From the NCBI RefSeq assembly GCF_030269365.1, contig NZ_BSTF01000004.1:372001-436000 (forward strand): a DNA stretch of 64,000 nucleotides, read 5' to 3'. The translations under genes were made by a program, and so were the position numbers. This document shows positions 27,746 through 35,696 of the stretch, one piece after another; within the stretch, counting starts at the first letter, position 1, and each line of letters begins with the position of its first letter. The stretch comes from Lentzea sp. NBRC 102530 (GTDB lineage Bacteria; Actinomycetota; Actinomycetes; Mycobacteriales; Pseudonocardiaceae). The notes beneath the pieces are model-generated. The model was not told the origin of the DNA. It searched no databases and saw only the letters and a list, made by a program, of their open reading frames with translations.

Positions 27746-28906
27746 ATGACCTCTTTCGCCGCGTACCAGAACGAGATCTACCTCCAGGGGCTCGGCGGCA
27801 CCGTGCCGCCGTTCACCACCGACCCGGACGCGCTGGAGCAGTCCGCGCGCGACCGCCTCGGCCCCGGTCCGTTCTGGTACGTGGCGGGAGGCGCCGGCTC
27901 GGGCGCCACCGTGCGGGCGAACCGCGAGGCGTTCGACCGCGTCCGGATCGTGCCGCGGATGTTGACCAACGCGACCGAACGGCACCTCGGCGTGTCCGTG
28001 CTGGGGACCGAGCTGCCCGCGCCGGTGATGCTCGCACCCGTTGGCGTGCAGTCGATCCTGCACCCGGACGGCGAACTCGCGACCGCCCGTGCCGCCGCCG
28101 AACTCGGCATCCCGATGGTGCTGTCGACCGCGTCCTCGCACACCATCGAGGAGGTCGCGGAGGCGTCCGGCGAGGGCCCGCGCTGGTACCAGCTGTACTG
28201 GCCGAACGACCCCGACGTGTGCGCGTCGTTGCTGGAACGCGCTCGCAAGGCCGGGTACACGGCGCTGGTCGTCACGCTCGACACGTGGACGCTGGCGTGG
28301 CGCCCGCACGACCTGGACCAGTCCTACCTGCCGTTCCTGCGGGGCGTCGGCACGGCGATCCCGTTCAGCGACCCGGTTTTCCGCGCCGGACTGCAGAAGT
28401 CGCCGGAGGAGGACCTGCCGATGGCGATCCTGCGGTGGGTGCAGCTGTTCACCGGCACCGACAAGTCGTGGGACCAACTCGAGTTCCTGCGCGCGCACTG
28501 GGACGGACCGATCGTCCTCAAAGGAATCCAGCACGCCGACGACGCCCGCAAGGCCGTCGAGTACGGAATGGACGGTGTCGTCGTCTCGAACCACGGCGGC
28601 CGCCAGGTGGACGGCGCGGTCGGGTCGCTGGACGCGTTGCCGTCGATCGTGGAGGCCGTGGGGGAGCAGGTCGACGTGCTGTTCGACTCGGGCATCCGCA
28701 CCGGCGCCGACATCGTGAAGGCGCTGGCGCTGGGGGCCAAGGCCGTGATGGTGGGGCGGCCGTTCGCGTACGGGCTCGCGCACGGCGGGCAGGTGGGCGT
28801 GAAGCACGTGCTGCGCAGCCTGCTCGCGGACTTCGACCTGACGCTGGGACTCTCGGGTCACCGCAGCCCGGCCGACCTGGGGCCGGACGCGCTGCGGTTC
28901 TCCTGA
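27746..28906 (+). CDS. FMN-dependent alpha-hydroxy-acid oxidase (lactate 2-monooxygenase type)
   Basis: A 386-residue TIM-barrel flavoenzyme that oxidises L-2-hydroxy acids. FMN-binding segments: MLAPVGVQSILHPDGELATA, YQLYWPNDPD, and the phosphate loop DSGIRTGADIVKALALGAKAVMVGRP in pieces. The catalytic pair is in GMDGVVVSNHGGRQVDG (active-site His and substrate Arg). The long loop after strand 4 (PFSDPVFRAGLQKSPEEDLPMAILRWVQLF) and the WYVAGGAGSGATVRANREAFDR start resemble lactate 2-monooxygenases more than glycolate oxidases. It stands alone, 34 bp after secDF, with a bidirectional terminator behind it. Confidence 0.88.
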   Translation: MTSFAAYQNEIYLQGLGGTVPPFTTDPDALEQSARDRLGPGPFWYVAGGAGSGATVRANREAFDRVRIVPRMLTNATERHLGVSVLGTELPAPVMLAPVGVQSILHPDGELATARAAAELGIPMVLSTASSHTIEEVAEASGEGPRWYQLYWPNDPDVCASLLERARKAGYTALVVTLDTWTLAWRPHDLDQSYLPFLRGVGTAIPFSDPVFRAGLQKSPEEDLPMAILRWVQLFTGTDKSWDQLEFLRAHWDGPIVLKGIQHADDARKAVEYGMDGVVVSNHGGRQVDGAVGSLDALPSIVEAVGEQVDVLFDSGIRTGADIVKALALGAKAVMVGRPFAYGLAHGGQVGVKHVLRSLLADFDLTLGLSGHRSPADLGPDALRFS

Positions 28907-28917
28907 TCTGCGACAGA

Positions 28918-28943
28918 GGCCGGGGTGCTGGTGCACCCCGGCC
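28918..28943. terminator. Bidirectional terminator between convergent genes
   Basis: GGCCGGGGTGC and GCACCCCGGCC (11 bp) around TGGT, between the hydroxy-acid oxidase stop at 28906 and the EspG-like stop at 28953. Confidence 0.8.
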
Positions 28944-28952
28944 GTTCTGCTC

Positions 28953-29732
28953 TTACGGCATGGTCGCGGTCATCCGCGCCAGCGTGCCGAAGTCGGCCGG
29001 CTGCACCCGCAGCCAGCCTTCGCTCTTCGCCGCCAGGTACCGCCCGCTCGGCGTGTCGATGTACGTCAGCGGGTTGATGCAGCGCTGCTTGCGGCCCAGG
29101 TGATCGCGCTTGGCCGAGAACACCTGACCGCCGCCCGTCCGCGGCTGCCCCATGATCTCCCGCAGCTGCGCGACCAACTGGTCGTTCGGCGTGCTCGTCG
29201 GCCTGCTCTGCTGCATGAACGACCCGGTGTCCTCATAGGACGGTTGCCGCTTCTGCTGCAACGCGTCCTCGGGAAGCGTGATCGGGTTGCCCTTGCCCGC
29301 CGGCGTCGGCGGCAGCGCGCCGACCAGTGCCTGCGGGGCCTCGTCGGCCCGCACCGGTTCGAGCACGAACTGCTGGTCCGGCGTGAGCAGGATCCGCAGC
29401 GCGTCCTGCCCGTTCGTCACGACGAGCACGCTCTGCTGGGGCCCGTCCTTCAAGCTGAAGAACGCCCAGTACTCCACCCCGGCCTCGACGACGAGCCGCA
29501 GCGCGTTGGCCAGATCCGGGTGGATCTGCCCGCCACGCGCGAGCCCGTACTGCTCGAGCTGCGCCCAAGCCGACCGTTGCAGCCGTTCGAGCTCACTCAC
29601 GTCACCCGACTCGAGAAGTCCCTCGTCGAACTCGACCTGGGTGAGCAGCGCACGGTGCATCGTCGGCAGACCCGCGGCCTGCCACGCCTGGTAGAGCGCC
29701 GTGACAGGGATGGCGACCCTGCTCCGCAGCAC
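28953..29732 (-). CDS. ESX secretion-associated protein EspG
   Basis: A 259-residue soluble protein of the EspG family, chaperones that bind PE/PPE or related substrates and deliver them to type VII (ESX) secretion. Read from its start LRSRVAIPVTALYQAWQAAG, with ALLTQVEFDEGLLE, VEYWAFFSLKDGP and, near the end, RGGGQ-type strand GGQVFSAKRDHLGRKQRC and INPLTYIDTPSGRYL, which are characteristic of the Pseudonocardiales version. GTG 29732 is preceded by GGGGGAAAAC. It is the last gene of a four-gene operon, 10 bp after a PPE-like protein that is its probable client. Confidence 0.85.
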   Translation of the reverse strand: MLRSRVAIPVTALYQAWQAAGLPTMHRALLTQVEFDEGLLESGDVSELERLQRSAWAQLEQYGLARGGQIHPDLANALRLVVEAGVEYWAFFSLKDGPQQSVLVVTNGQDALRILLTPDQQFVLEPVRADEAPQALVGALPPTPAGKGNPITLPEDALQQKRQPSYEDTGSFMQQSRPTSTPNDQLVAQLREIMGQPRTGGGQVFSAKRDHLGRKQRCINPLTYIDTPSGRYLAAKSEGWLRVQPADFGTLARMTATMP

Positions 29733-29742
29733 GTTTTCCCCC

Positions 29743-31068
29743 TTATCCGCCGATGACCGGCGGAGCGACCATCGTTCCGTCGCCGAAGATGTCCTCGGTC
29801 TCCTGCAAGTACGAGGCGGACTTGTGCTCGCTGTCCTCGGCACCCTCGCCGCGACCACCACCAGCACCCATGCCGCCACCCATGCCGGCCGCGCCACCAC
29901 GCCCGGCGGCACCGGCCGCACCGGCTCCGGCAGGCCCGAAGCCACCGGCACCACGACCACCTTCACCGGCGACGCCGGCAGCACCACCGAAGCCGGCCGC
30001 CCCAGCGCCCATGGCGCCGGGCCCGCCCATACCGCGAGCTGCCGCAGCACCACCGAGACCACCAGCGCCACCACCGGCACCACCGCCACGGCCGCCGCCG
30101 GCACCACCACCGCCGGGGCCGCCGGGACCGTTCAGGCCACCGGGACGGTTGCGCGGGTTGTTCGGGTCGAGCGGCCCGCCGGGACGACGCGGGTTGTTGG
30201 GGTCGAGCGGCCCGCCAGGACGGCGCGGATCGTTCGGGTCGTACCTGCCACCGGGCGGGACCGTCGGGTCGCCGATGTTGGTCGGCGGCCGGTTGCGGCC
30301 GTCGTCGGGCGGCGGGACGTTCGGGAACCTGTCGTCCACGCCGGCCGGGTTCGTGCCGTCGGTCGGCGGCTTCCAGCCGGACAGGTTGGTGCCGTCCTGG
30401 CCGGTGCCGGTGCCGACGCCGCTGCGGTCGCCACCGCCGGGGTTGCTGCCGATGGGCGGAGGCGTGTTCTTGCCGGACCCGACCTCGTCGATCTTGTACT
30501 TGCCGTCCGCCGGTCCCTCTTGGACGTTCGCGTCGTCGGCGTTGGGCGAGATGAACGTGGGCTGGTTGTCGGTGCTCGCGGTCACGGCGGAGGCGTACTG
30601 GTTGAACGCCCGCACGTTCTGCTCGCTGACCTGCTGGTTCTTCTCGACGGCCTTGTCGTAGTCGGTGTCCCACCAGGCCATGTCGTTGAGGAACGGCTTG
30701 TCCGGAACGGCCGGGGGCTGGGCCATGGCGTTGCGCGCGTTGACGTACGCCTCGCCGACGGCGTCCGCGCTCGTACCCGCCTGCGTGGCCGAGTCGCCCG
30801 TGACGGTCGCCCAGGTGGCCAGGGGCGAGGTCGCGCCACGTGCCGCGTCACCTGCCGAGCCTTCCCAGGCGGCACCGGAGTCGCGCACGGCCTGCTCGAT
30901 CAGCTGGGCGACGTCACCGTGGCCGCTGGAGAGATCGCGCCAGGCCTGTGCGGTGACCGAGGTGCTCTGGCCGGGGCCGCTGCCGTTCTGGAACCACTTG
31001 TAGATCGTGTCGCCGCCCGCGAAGGGGAGTACGGCGAAACCGCCGATGTTCGGCTCATCCCCAGCCAT
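29743..31068 (-). CDS. PPE/WXG100-like ESX substrate with Gly-rich C-terminus
   Basis: A 441-residue protein. Residues 1-170 are a helical PPE/WXG100-type domain (IYKWFQNGSGPGQSTSVTAQ, AWRDLSSGHGDVAQLIEQAV, GAAWEGSAGDAARGATSPLA with its W-E-G turn). The middle is Pro/Asp/Asn-rich with tandem GGPLDPNNPRRP units; residues 300-405 are almost only Gly/Ala. The last residues SYLQETEDIFGDGTMVAPPVIG look conserved and end in a short helix. It is a likely substrate or structural partner of type VII secretion, with the EspG neighbour as chaperone. The secretion machine itself is not in the window. A strict YxxxD/E signal is not present in the tail. Confidence 0.82.
   Translation of the reverse strand: MAGDEPNIGGFAVLPFAGGDTIYKWFQNGSGPGQSTSVTAQAWRDLSSGHGDVAQLIEQAVRDSGAAWEGSAGDAARGATSPLATWATVTGDSATQAGTSADAVGEAYVNARNAMAQPPAVPDKPFLNDMAWWDTDYDKAVEKNQQVSEQNVRAFNQYASAVTASTDNQPTFISPNADDANVQEGPADGKYKIDEVGSGKNTPPPIGSNPGGGDRSGVGTGTGQDGTNLSGWKPPTDGTNPAGVDDRFPNVPPPDDGRNRPPTNIGDPTVPPGGRYDPNDPRRPGGPLDPNNPRRPGGPLDPNNPRNRPGGLNGPGGPGGGGAGGGRGGGAGGGAGGLGGAAAARGMGGPGAMGAGAAGFGGAAGVAGEGGRGAGGFGPAGAGAAGAAGRGGAAGMGGGMGAGGGRGEGAEDSEHKSASYLQETEDIFGDGTMVAPPVIGG
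30142..30243 (-). repeat. Tandem 36-39 bp repeats in the PPE-like gene
   Basis: Three head-to-tail copies (30142-30180, 30181-30216, 30217-30243 partial) that encode Gly-Gly-Pro-Leu-Asp-Pro-Asn-Asn-Pro-Arg-Arg-Pro units with small changes. Confidence 0.75.
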
Positions 31069-31072
31069 CTCG

Positions 31073-31651
31073 CTACCCCTTCAGGTTTGTGATGATCAGT
31101 TGTGCGACCCGTTCCGCCTCGGGGCAGGCCTTCTTCGTGGCCTGCTCATCGGCGGCGAGGTTGACCTGAACCGTGACCGAGTCGGTCTTGGAAGCCTGGA
31201 TGGAGACCAGGCAGGTGATCAGGCCGTCGAGTTGGTCGGTGGAGACCACCCGGACACCGTCGATCTTCTTGTCGTCGAAGACCGGGTTGTTCTTGACGTT
31301 GGCGACCATGTCGTCGAACGGCTTCTTCTCGGTCACGGAAACCGTGTACCGGGAGTTCTTGATGACGTCCTGGCCCTTCCACTCGCACAGCGGGCCGAGT
31401 TCCCCGGTGCCGGGCGCGGGCGCCCGCACAGAACCGAGCGTCGTGGTCTGGCTCGAGGTGAGGATGCTGCACGGGGCGCTGACGTACTTGGCGATGCTGA
31501 GGCCCGGGTCACTGCTGGTGGGCTCCGTGCTCGTCTGCTCGCCGCCGGTCGTCGGCGCGGGAGTGGGGTTGCCACCGGTCTGAGAGCTCGTGCACCCGGC
31601 GAGCGCACCGAACGCGAGCACGGCGGTCAGGAGGGCGGTCATTCGCTTCAA
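31073..31651 (-). CDS. DUF3558 lipoprotein
   Basis: A 192-residue lipoprotein. A signal peptide ends in LAGC (lipobox Cys20), followed by a Thr/Ser/Pro linker (about 21-50) and a globular DUF3558 domain that begins VSAPCSILTSSQ and has paired cysteines (APC, PLCEW, ITCLV, KKACPEAE). DUF3558 proteins are frequent next to ESX genes in Pseudonocardiales; their role is unknown. The TTG at 31651 was preferred over ATG 31642 because it retains the positive Lys-Arg start of the signal peptide. It lies four bases before the PPE-like gene and seven after the small WXG-like gene. Confidence 0.82.
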   Translation of the reverse strand: MKRMTALLTAVLAFGALAGCTSSQTGGNPTPAPTTGGEQTSTEPTSSDPGLSIAKYVSAPCSILTSSQTTTLGSVRAPAPGTGELGPLCEWKGQDVIKNSRYTVSVTEKKPFDDMVANVKNNPVFDDKKIDGVRVVSTDQLDGLITCLVSIQASKTDSVTVQVNLAADEQATKKACPEAERVAQLIITNLKG

Positions 31652-31658
31652 GATCGTG

Positions 31659-32069
31659 TCAGCCCTTCATGGCGGACTTCGCCGCGTCGTCGGTGGCCCG
31701 GTACTCGGCCAGGGCCTTCTCGATGTTCTTGATCGTCTGCTCGAGCGCTTTTCGTGCTTCGCGGTTCGCCCAGAGATAGCCGCCGGGCTCACCGCCGGCC
31801 GTCTTGCGCATGGCGAGCGTCGCGTAGCCGCTGTACGGGTCGGGGCCGGGAGCACCAGCGGACTGGATGCGGCCGCTCGCGTTTTCCAGGTCCATCAGTT
31901 GCTCGATGGCCTTCTTCAGGCCGTCGATCATCTTCTGGGCCTGGTCGGGGTCGACGCTGAACTTCGCGGTCCCGCCGCCGCCCGCACCCGAACCTCCGAG
32001 AGCAGACCCGACGGCTCCTCCCACGGCAGCGCCGGTCGCCCACGGAACGACCGCGTCGAACATCAGCAT
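31659..32069 (-). CDS. Small ESX-type helical protein (WXG100-like)
   Basis: A 136-residue protein, first gene of the ESX accessory operon. A Gly/Ala-rich hydrophobic N-terminus (WATGAAVGGAVGSALGG) is followed by a two-helix region (VDPDQAQKMIDGLKKAIEQL, WANREARKALEQTIKNIEKA) with a turn containing GGYLWANREAR in the position of the WXG motif of WXG100 proteins. It may be a secreted EsxA/B-type substrate or a partner of the PPE-like protein. ATG 32069 is preceded by GGGGAG at nine bases. The 148 bp upstream should hold the operon promoter. Confidence 0.7.
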   Translation of the reverse strand: MLMFDAVVPWATGAAVGGAVGSALGGSGAGGGGTAKFSVDPDQAQKMIDGLKKAIEQLMDLENASGRIQSAGAPGPDPYSGYATLAMRKTAGGEPGGYLWANREARKALEQTIKNIEKALAEYRATDDAAKSAMKG

Positions 32070-32217
32070 CCTGGCCAGCTCCCCTCAGAACTCAACACCC
32101 CGGTTAGAGGATTTTCGCATAGGACCGGTTCCCTGCGCGGGCGAACGAACCAGCTGATCAGGTCACATGGCCGATTCGTACAAGACCGGGGCACCCCCAC
32201 GAGCATAGGTTCGGGGC

Positions 32218-33045
32218 ATGATCGAGCAAGCGAGGAACTTCCTCTGGCACAACGCCCGCACGCTGGAACAACGCTGGTTCGAGCACGCCTTCGACGGCGG
32301 CAAGGCAGAACACGTGGTCCAGGCGGTGCTGGCCTACCGCAACGACGACGGCGGGTACGGCTACGGCCTCGAGCCGGATCACCGCGGGCCCACCAGCCAG
32401 CCGCTGCACGCACTGCGGGCCTTGCAGACCTTCGCCGACGTGAACGCCCCCGAGCATGCCGCAGGCATCCTGACCTGGCTGAACGCCACCTGTCCCGACG
32501 GGTCGGTGCCGTTCGGCCTGTCCACGTCGAAGGACCACCCGAAGGCTCCCTGGGTGCAGGCCGACGACCAGGGCGGGCTGCTGCTGACGTCCCAGATCGC
32601 CGCGACCCTGCACGCGCTCAAGCAGACGGACCCGTGGCTCGACCGGGCCACCGACTACTGCTGGCAGGAGATCGAGAAGCTCGAACGAACGCACCCGTAC
32701 GAGCTGCGCGGTGCGGCGATGTTCCTGGACGAGGTGCCGGACCGGGCACGGGCCGAACTGGCGGCGGAGAAGCTCAAGCACCTCAAGCCCAGCACCGAGG
32801 GTTACGCGGACGGCGAGGGGCTGGAGCTGCACCAGTTCGCGCAGAGGCCGACGAGCCTCGCGACGGCCTGGTTCACCGAGGAAGAGCTGGCCGAGGACCT
32901 CGACCAGCTCGAAGCAGGGCAGCAGGAGGACGGCGGCTGGGACTTCCACTTCCCGGCCTTCACCCCGGTCGTCAAGTTCGAGTGGCGGTCCATCGCCACC
33001 GTCGACGCCCTGCTGACGCTGCGCCGCTACGGCCGGATCAGCTGA
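32218..33045 (+). CDS. Terpenoid-cyclase/prenyltransferase-like alpha-toroid protein
   Basis: A 275-residue soluble protein of the (alpha/alpha)6 toroid type. It shows repeated Gly-Gly-Trp/Tyr-like turns: YRNDDGGYGYGLEPDHRG near residue 45 and QQEDGGWDFHFPAF near 240, as in squalene-cyclase and prenyltransferase repeats, separated by paired helices (LHALRALQTFADV, ATLHALKQTDPWLD). No DxDD or zinc-binding residues can be seen, so catalysis is uncertain. The last 19 bp overlap the convergent AraC gene. No close partner suggests its role. Confidence 0.65.
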   Translation: MIEQARNFLWHNARTLEQRWFEHAFDGGKAEHVVQAVLAYRNDDGGYGYGLEPDHRGPTSQPLHALRALQTFADVNAPEHAAGILTWLNATCPDGSVPFGLSTSKDHPKAPWVQADDQGGLLLTSQIAATLHALKQTDPWLDRATDYCWQEIEKLERTHPYELRGAAMFLDEVPDRARAELAAEKLKHLKPSTEGYADGEGLELHQFAQRPTSLATAWFTEEELAEDLDQLEAGQQEDGGWDFHFPAFTPVVKFEWRSIATVDALLTLRRYGRIS

Positions 33046-33668
33046 CCCAGCGACACCCCGGCGAGCGCGCGGACCTCGCGGGCCAGGTGCGCCTGGTCCG
33101 CGTAGCCGGCCGAAGCGGCAACCGCGGCGAAGGACTCGCCGGACCACGCCAGGCGCAACGCCGAGTCGAAGCGCAGCACGCGTTGCAGCACCTTGGGCGG
33201 ATAGCCGAACGCGTCCAGGCAACGACGACGCAGCTGGCGTGAGCTCAGCCCGATCTCCCAAGCCGCGGCAGCCACGTCAGAACGCCGCAGCAAAGACGCC
33301 GTAGCGGCCAACGCCGGATCGACGGCGACCCGCGACGCGCAGAACGCCACCATCGCGGAGAACGAGTCCAAGCGGGCCGAAGGAACCAGCTCGGCCAGAG
33401 GAACCCGCAGGTCGCGAACGGCATGAGCGGGCACCCCGAACACCGACGGAAACGCGCCGGGCGGCAACCGCACCCCGTACAACGTCCCGGCCGAAACGGA
33501 AGCCATCTGCGCGGCGGTGTCCGGCCCGGCCACCACCAGCGCACCGGAAGCAGGCGTCCACATCAGGTCCGTGCAGCCGTCCGGCACCACGCGCTGCACG
33601 GTCGGGGCCGACACCGTGCGCGTCCAGAGACAGGCCAGACCCGCGGGAGCTGGACGTTCGGCGTACAC
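33027..33668 (-). CDS. AraC-family transcriptional regulator
   Basis: A 213-residue regulator. The N-terminal part starts with the DUF6597-like motif VVPDGCTDLMWTPASGALVV (about 27-46), a sensor domain seen in many actinobacterial AraC proteins; the C-terminal HTH region is DVAAAAWEIGLSSRQLRRRCLDAFGYPPK followed by FAAVAASAGYADQAHLAREV. GTG 33668 was chosen because the long open frame upstream has no coding character. It overlaps the toroid-protein gene by 19 bp tail to tail. The effector is unknown. Confidence 0.82.
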   Translation of the reverse strand: MYAERPAPAGLACLWTRTVSAPTVQRVVPDGCTDLMWTPASGALVVAGPDTAAQMASVSAGTLYGVRLPPGAFPSVFGVPAHAVRDLRVPLAELVPSARLDSFSAMVAFCASRVAVDPALAATASLLRRSDVAAAAWEIGLSSRQLRRRCLDAFGYPPKVLQRVLRFDSALRLAWSGESFAAVAASAGYADQAHLAREVRALAGVSLGQLIRP

Positions 33669-33759
33669 ACCCCGACCGTACCTGCTTCCGGTCCCTGCAA
33701 ACTTTGTCATCCTTGGTGTCAAAGGGACGCCGTCGCCAACGGAGGAGACGGCCGACGTC

Positions 33760-33971
33760 ATGCGCGCCCAGGTCAACGTCGGCGCCCAGCCGCAGAAGCG
33801 CGCGTACGACGCAAAAAGATCATCGGCTTCTGGCACGACTTCGTCCACACGGGATACGGCCTGTCCGCCATCTCGCACGTGGCCGAGACCACGAGGATCC
33901 AGGGCGCCGACCTCTACCCGGAGATCGGCACGCGGCTGCGGGAAGCGCTCGGGTTCCAGGCGACGAACTGA
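33760..33971 (+). pseudogene. Frameshifted C-terminal remnant of an alginate-lyase-like protein
   Basis: Two reading frames join into one sensible text. From ATG 33760 (GGAGGAG 15 bases upstream) the frame gives RAQVNVGAQPQKRAYDA; at the run AAAAA (33813-33817) the sense moves to the next frame, KKIIGFWHDFVHTGYGLSAI, SHVAETTRIQGADLYPEIGT and RLREALGFQATN, stop at 33971. The second part resembles the C-terminal end of polysaccharide lyases of the alginate-lyase (PL5-like) type, where a His/Tyr-rich helix precedes LREALGF. Everything upstream of the remnant is missing. It is best read as a decayed gene; family assignment is tentative. Confidence 0.5.
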
Positions 33972-34016
33972 ACGGTCCGCCGTCGGCACGGCACCGACAA
34001 CCTCGGGTAAACGAAA

Positions 34017-34048
34017 AACGGGGCCTCAGTCGAAACTGAGGCCCCGTT
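34017..34048 (-). terminator. tRNA-Val terminator
   Basis: Perfect 14-bp stem (AACGGGGCCTCAGT / ACTGAGGCCCCGTT) with tetraloop CGAA on the plus strand, followed on the minus strand by TTT; six bases past the tRNA 3' end. A classic intrinsic terminator. Confidence 0.88.
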
Positions 34049-34054
34049 CTCAAG

Positions 34055-34126
<72 letters not shown>

Positions 34127-34181
34127 GTGGTCGTGCGGATGGAAGCTTAGCGGATGGCCCAAAGGGGCCGCGAACCGAGGG

Positions 34182-35561
34182 TCAGGTTCCGAACTTCACC
34201 CAGTTCACGCTCACGTACGGCGAAGGCTGCCCGCTCGTGAAGGTGACGTACACGTCGTGCGTCCCGGTGATGTTCGAGATGTTCGCGGGGATGGTTCTCC
34301 ACGCGTCCCACCCACCGGTGTTGCCGACCGCGATCGACCCTACGGGCGTGGCCGTGCGCGACCCGAGCCGCACCTCGACCAACCCGCTCACGCCACCGCC
34401 GGCACCCGACGCCACGCGGGCGTAGAACTGCCGGGCCGGGCCCGAGCCGAAGTTCACGCCGGAGAACTTCAGGTAGCCGCCGTTCGCGATCTGATGCACG
34501 CCCGAACCGCCATCACCGGGCGCAACGGAGCCACCGGACCGCTCGGACGCGTTCTCCGCCTGCAGCTCGTTGTACGCGGAACCCCCACCGCCGGGGTTCG
34601 ACGTCGTGGTCGTAGTGGTGGTGGTCGGGACAGTGCCACCAGCCGAGTAGACCGCCACGTAGTCCACGACCATCGAGTGCCCGGATTGCGTGGCCGCGAC
34701 AGGGGTCGGCTGGTTGTTGTTGAGCGCGTTCGGGAACGCGCCGCCCATCGCGAGGTTGAGCAGGATGAAGTGGCCGGCGTGCGACGTCATCGCGTTCCAC
34801 ACGTTCACGCCGACCCGGGCCTGCGTGACCTGGTGGAACGACTGGCCGTCGACGAACCACGTGAACGTCTTCGCGGCGTCGTCCCACTCGAAGCGGTACG
34901 TGTGGAAGGCGCTCTGGCACGACGAACCGGGGCACGCCCGCGAGTTGCCGATGCCGGTGAACTCACCGCAGGCGCCGCCGGGTGCGACGTCGCAGTGCAG
35001 CACGCCCCACACCGAGTTGAGGCCGTTGACGTTCTCCATGATGTCGAACTCGCCGATGCCCGGCCAGTTCCAGTAGTTGCCGCGGTAGGGCGAGCCGAGG
35101 GTCCAGAACGCCGGCCAGTAGCCGAGCGCGGCCTCGCCCGTGACGTTCGGCATCTGGATGCGGCCCTCGATGGCGAGCTTGCCGCCCGCCGGTGGCTTGA
35201 AGTTCGAGCGCTGGGTCTCGATGCGCGCCGACGTCCAGTTGCCCGCGCCGTCCTTCAACGCGGTGATGCGCAGGTTGCCGTTGCCGTCGAGCTTGAGGTT
35301 GCTGGTGCTGTTCGTGTAGTTCTGGATCTCGCCGGTACCCCAGTTGGCAGGGCCGCCGGGGTAGCCGTGGCCGGTGTCGATGATCCAGTTGGCGCTCGAC
35401 GGCAGCGATCCGTTCGAACCGTTGAAGTCGTCACCCCACACCTGCGTCCATCCCGATGCAGGGGGTGGGATCGAAGCGTTGGCGGACATGGCGGCGATCG
35501 CCAGGGGTACCGCGGCAATAAGAGCTGTCGTGGCCGCGAGGATGCGGCGGCGTTGCCTCAT
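34182..35561 (-). CDS. Secreted GH16 beta-glucanase with C-terminal CBM6-like module
   Basis: A 459-residue exported hydrolase. Signal peptide 1-30 (LIAAVPLAIAAMSANAS), GH16 catalytic domain about 36-310, Thr-rich linker ([15 protein letters not shown]), and a CBM6/35-like beta-sandwich 330-459 (NELQAENASERSGGS, YLKFSGVNFGSGPARQFYARV, VEVRLGSRTATPVGSIAV). The catalytic motif GEFDIMEN gives nucleophile Glu171, Asp173 and acid/base Glu176. FNGSN and YWPAFWTLG support a laminarinase-type beta-1,3-glucanase. A perfect LacI-type palindrome 38 bp upstream implies sugar-induced expression. ATG 35561 is preceded by AAGGAGG. Confidence 0.92.
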   Translation of the reverse strand: MRQRRRILAATTALIAAVPLAIAAMSANASIPPPASGWTQVWGDDFNGSNGSLPSSANWIIDTGHGYPGGPANWGTGEIQNYTNSTSNLKLDGNGNLRITALKDGAGNWTSARIETQRSNFKPPAGGKLAIEGRIQMPNVTGEAALGYWPAFWTLGSPYRGNYWNWPGIGEFDIMENVNGLNSVWGVLHCDVAPGGACGEFTGIGNSRACPGSSCQSAFHTYRFEWDDAAKTFTWFVDGQSFHQVTQARVGVNVWNAMTSHAGHFILLNLAMGGAFPNALNNNQPTPVAATQSGHSMVVDYVAVYSAGGTVPTTTTTTTTSNPGGGGSAYNELQAENASERSGGSVAPGDGGSGVHQIANGGYLKFSGVNFGSGPARQFYARVASGAGGGVSGLVEVRLGSRTATPVGSIAVGNTGGWDAWRTIPANISNITGTHDVYVTFTSGQPSPYVSVNWVKFGT

Positions 35562-35599
35562 GCGCGAGTGACCTCCTTGTCACGGGTGCAGTCCATTTA

Positions 35600-35613
35600 T
35601 GAGAGCGCTCTCA
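35600..35613. promoter_or_regulatory. LacI/CebR-type operator TGAGAGCGCTCTCA
   Basis: Perfect 14-bp palindrome upstream of the GH16 gene. It differs from the cellulose-regulator CebR box (TGGGAGCGCTCCCA, from memory) at one symmetric position. Confidence 0.8.
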
Positions 35614-35696
35614 CGGTGCAAGAACAAGCGCCCGTTCGGACTAACGGAACAAATCGCGCCAGGACACGGCCTGGTCGCCAAGCGTCTCGTTTGGAC

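Noticed and set aside
31020..31068. Type VII YxxxD/E secretion signal in the PPE-like protein
   Set aside because: The tail reads SYLQETEDIFG; the residue four after Tyr is Thr, so the strict motif is not met.
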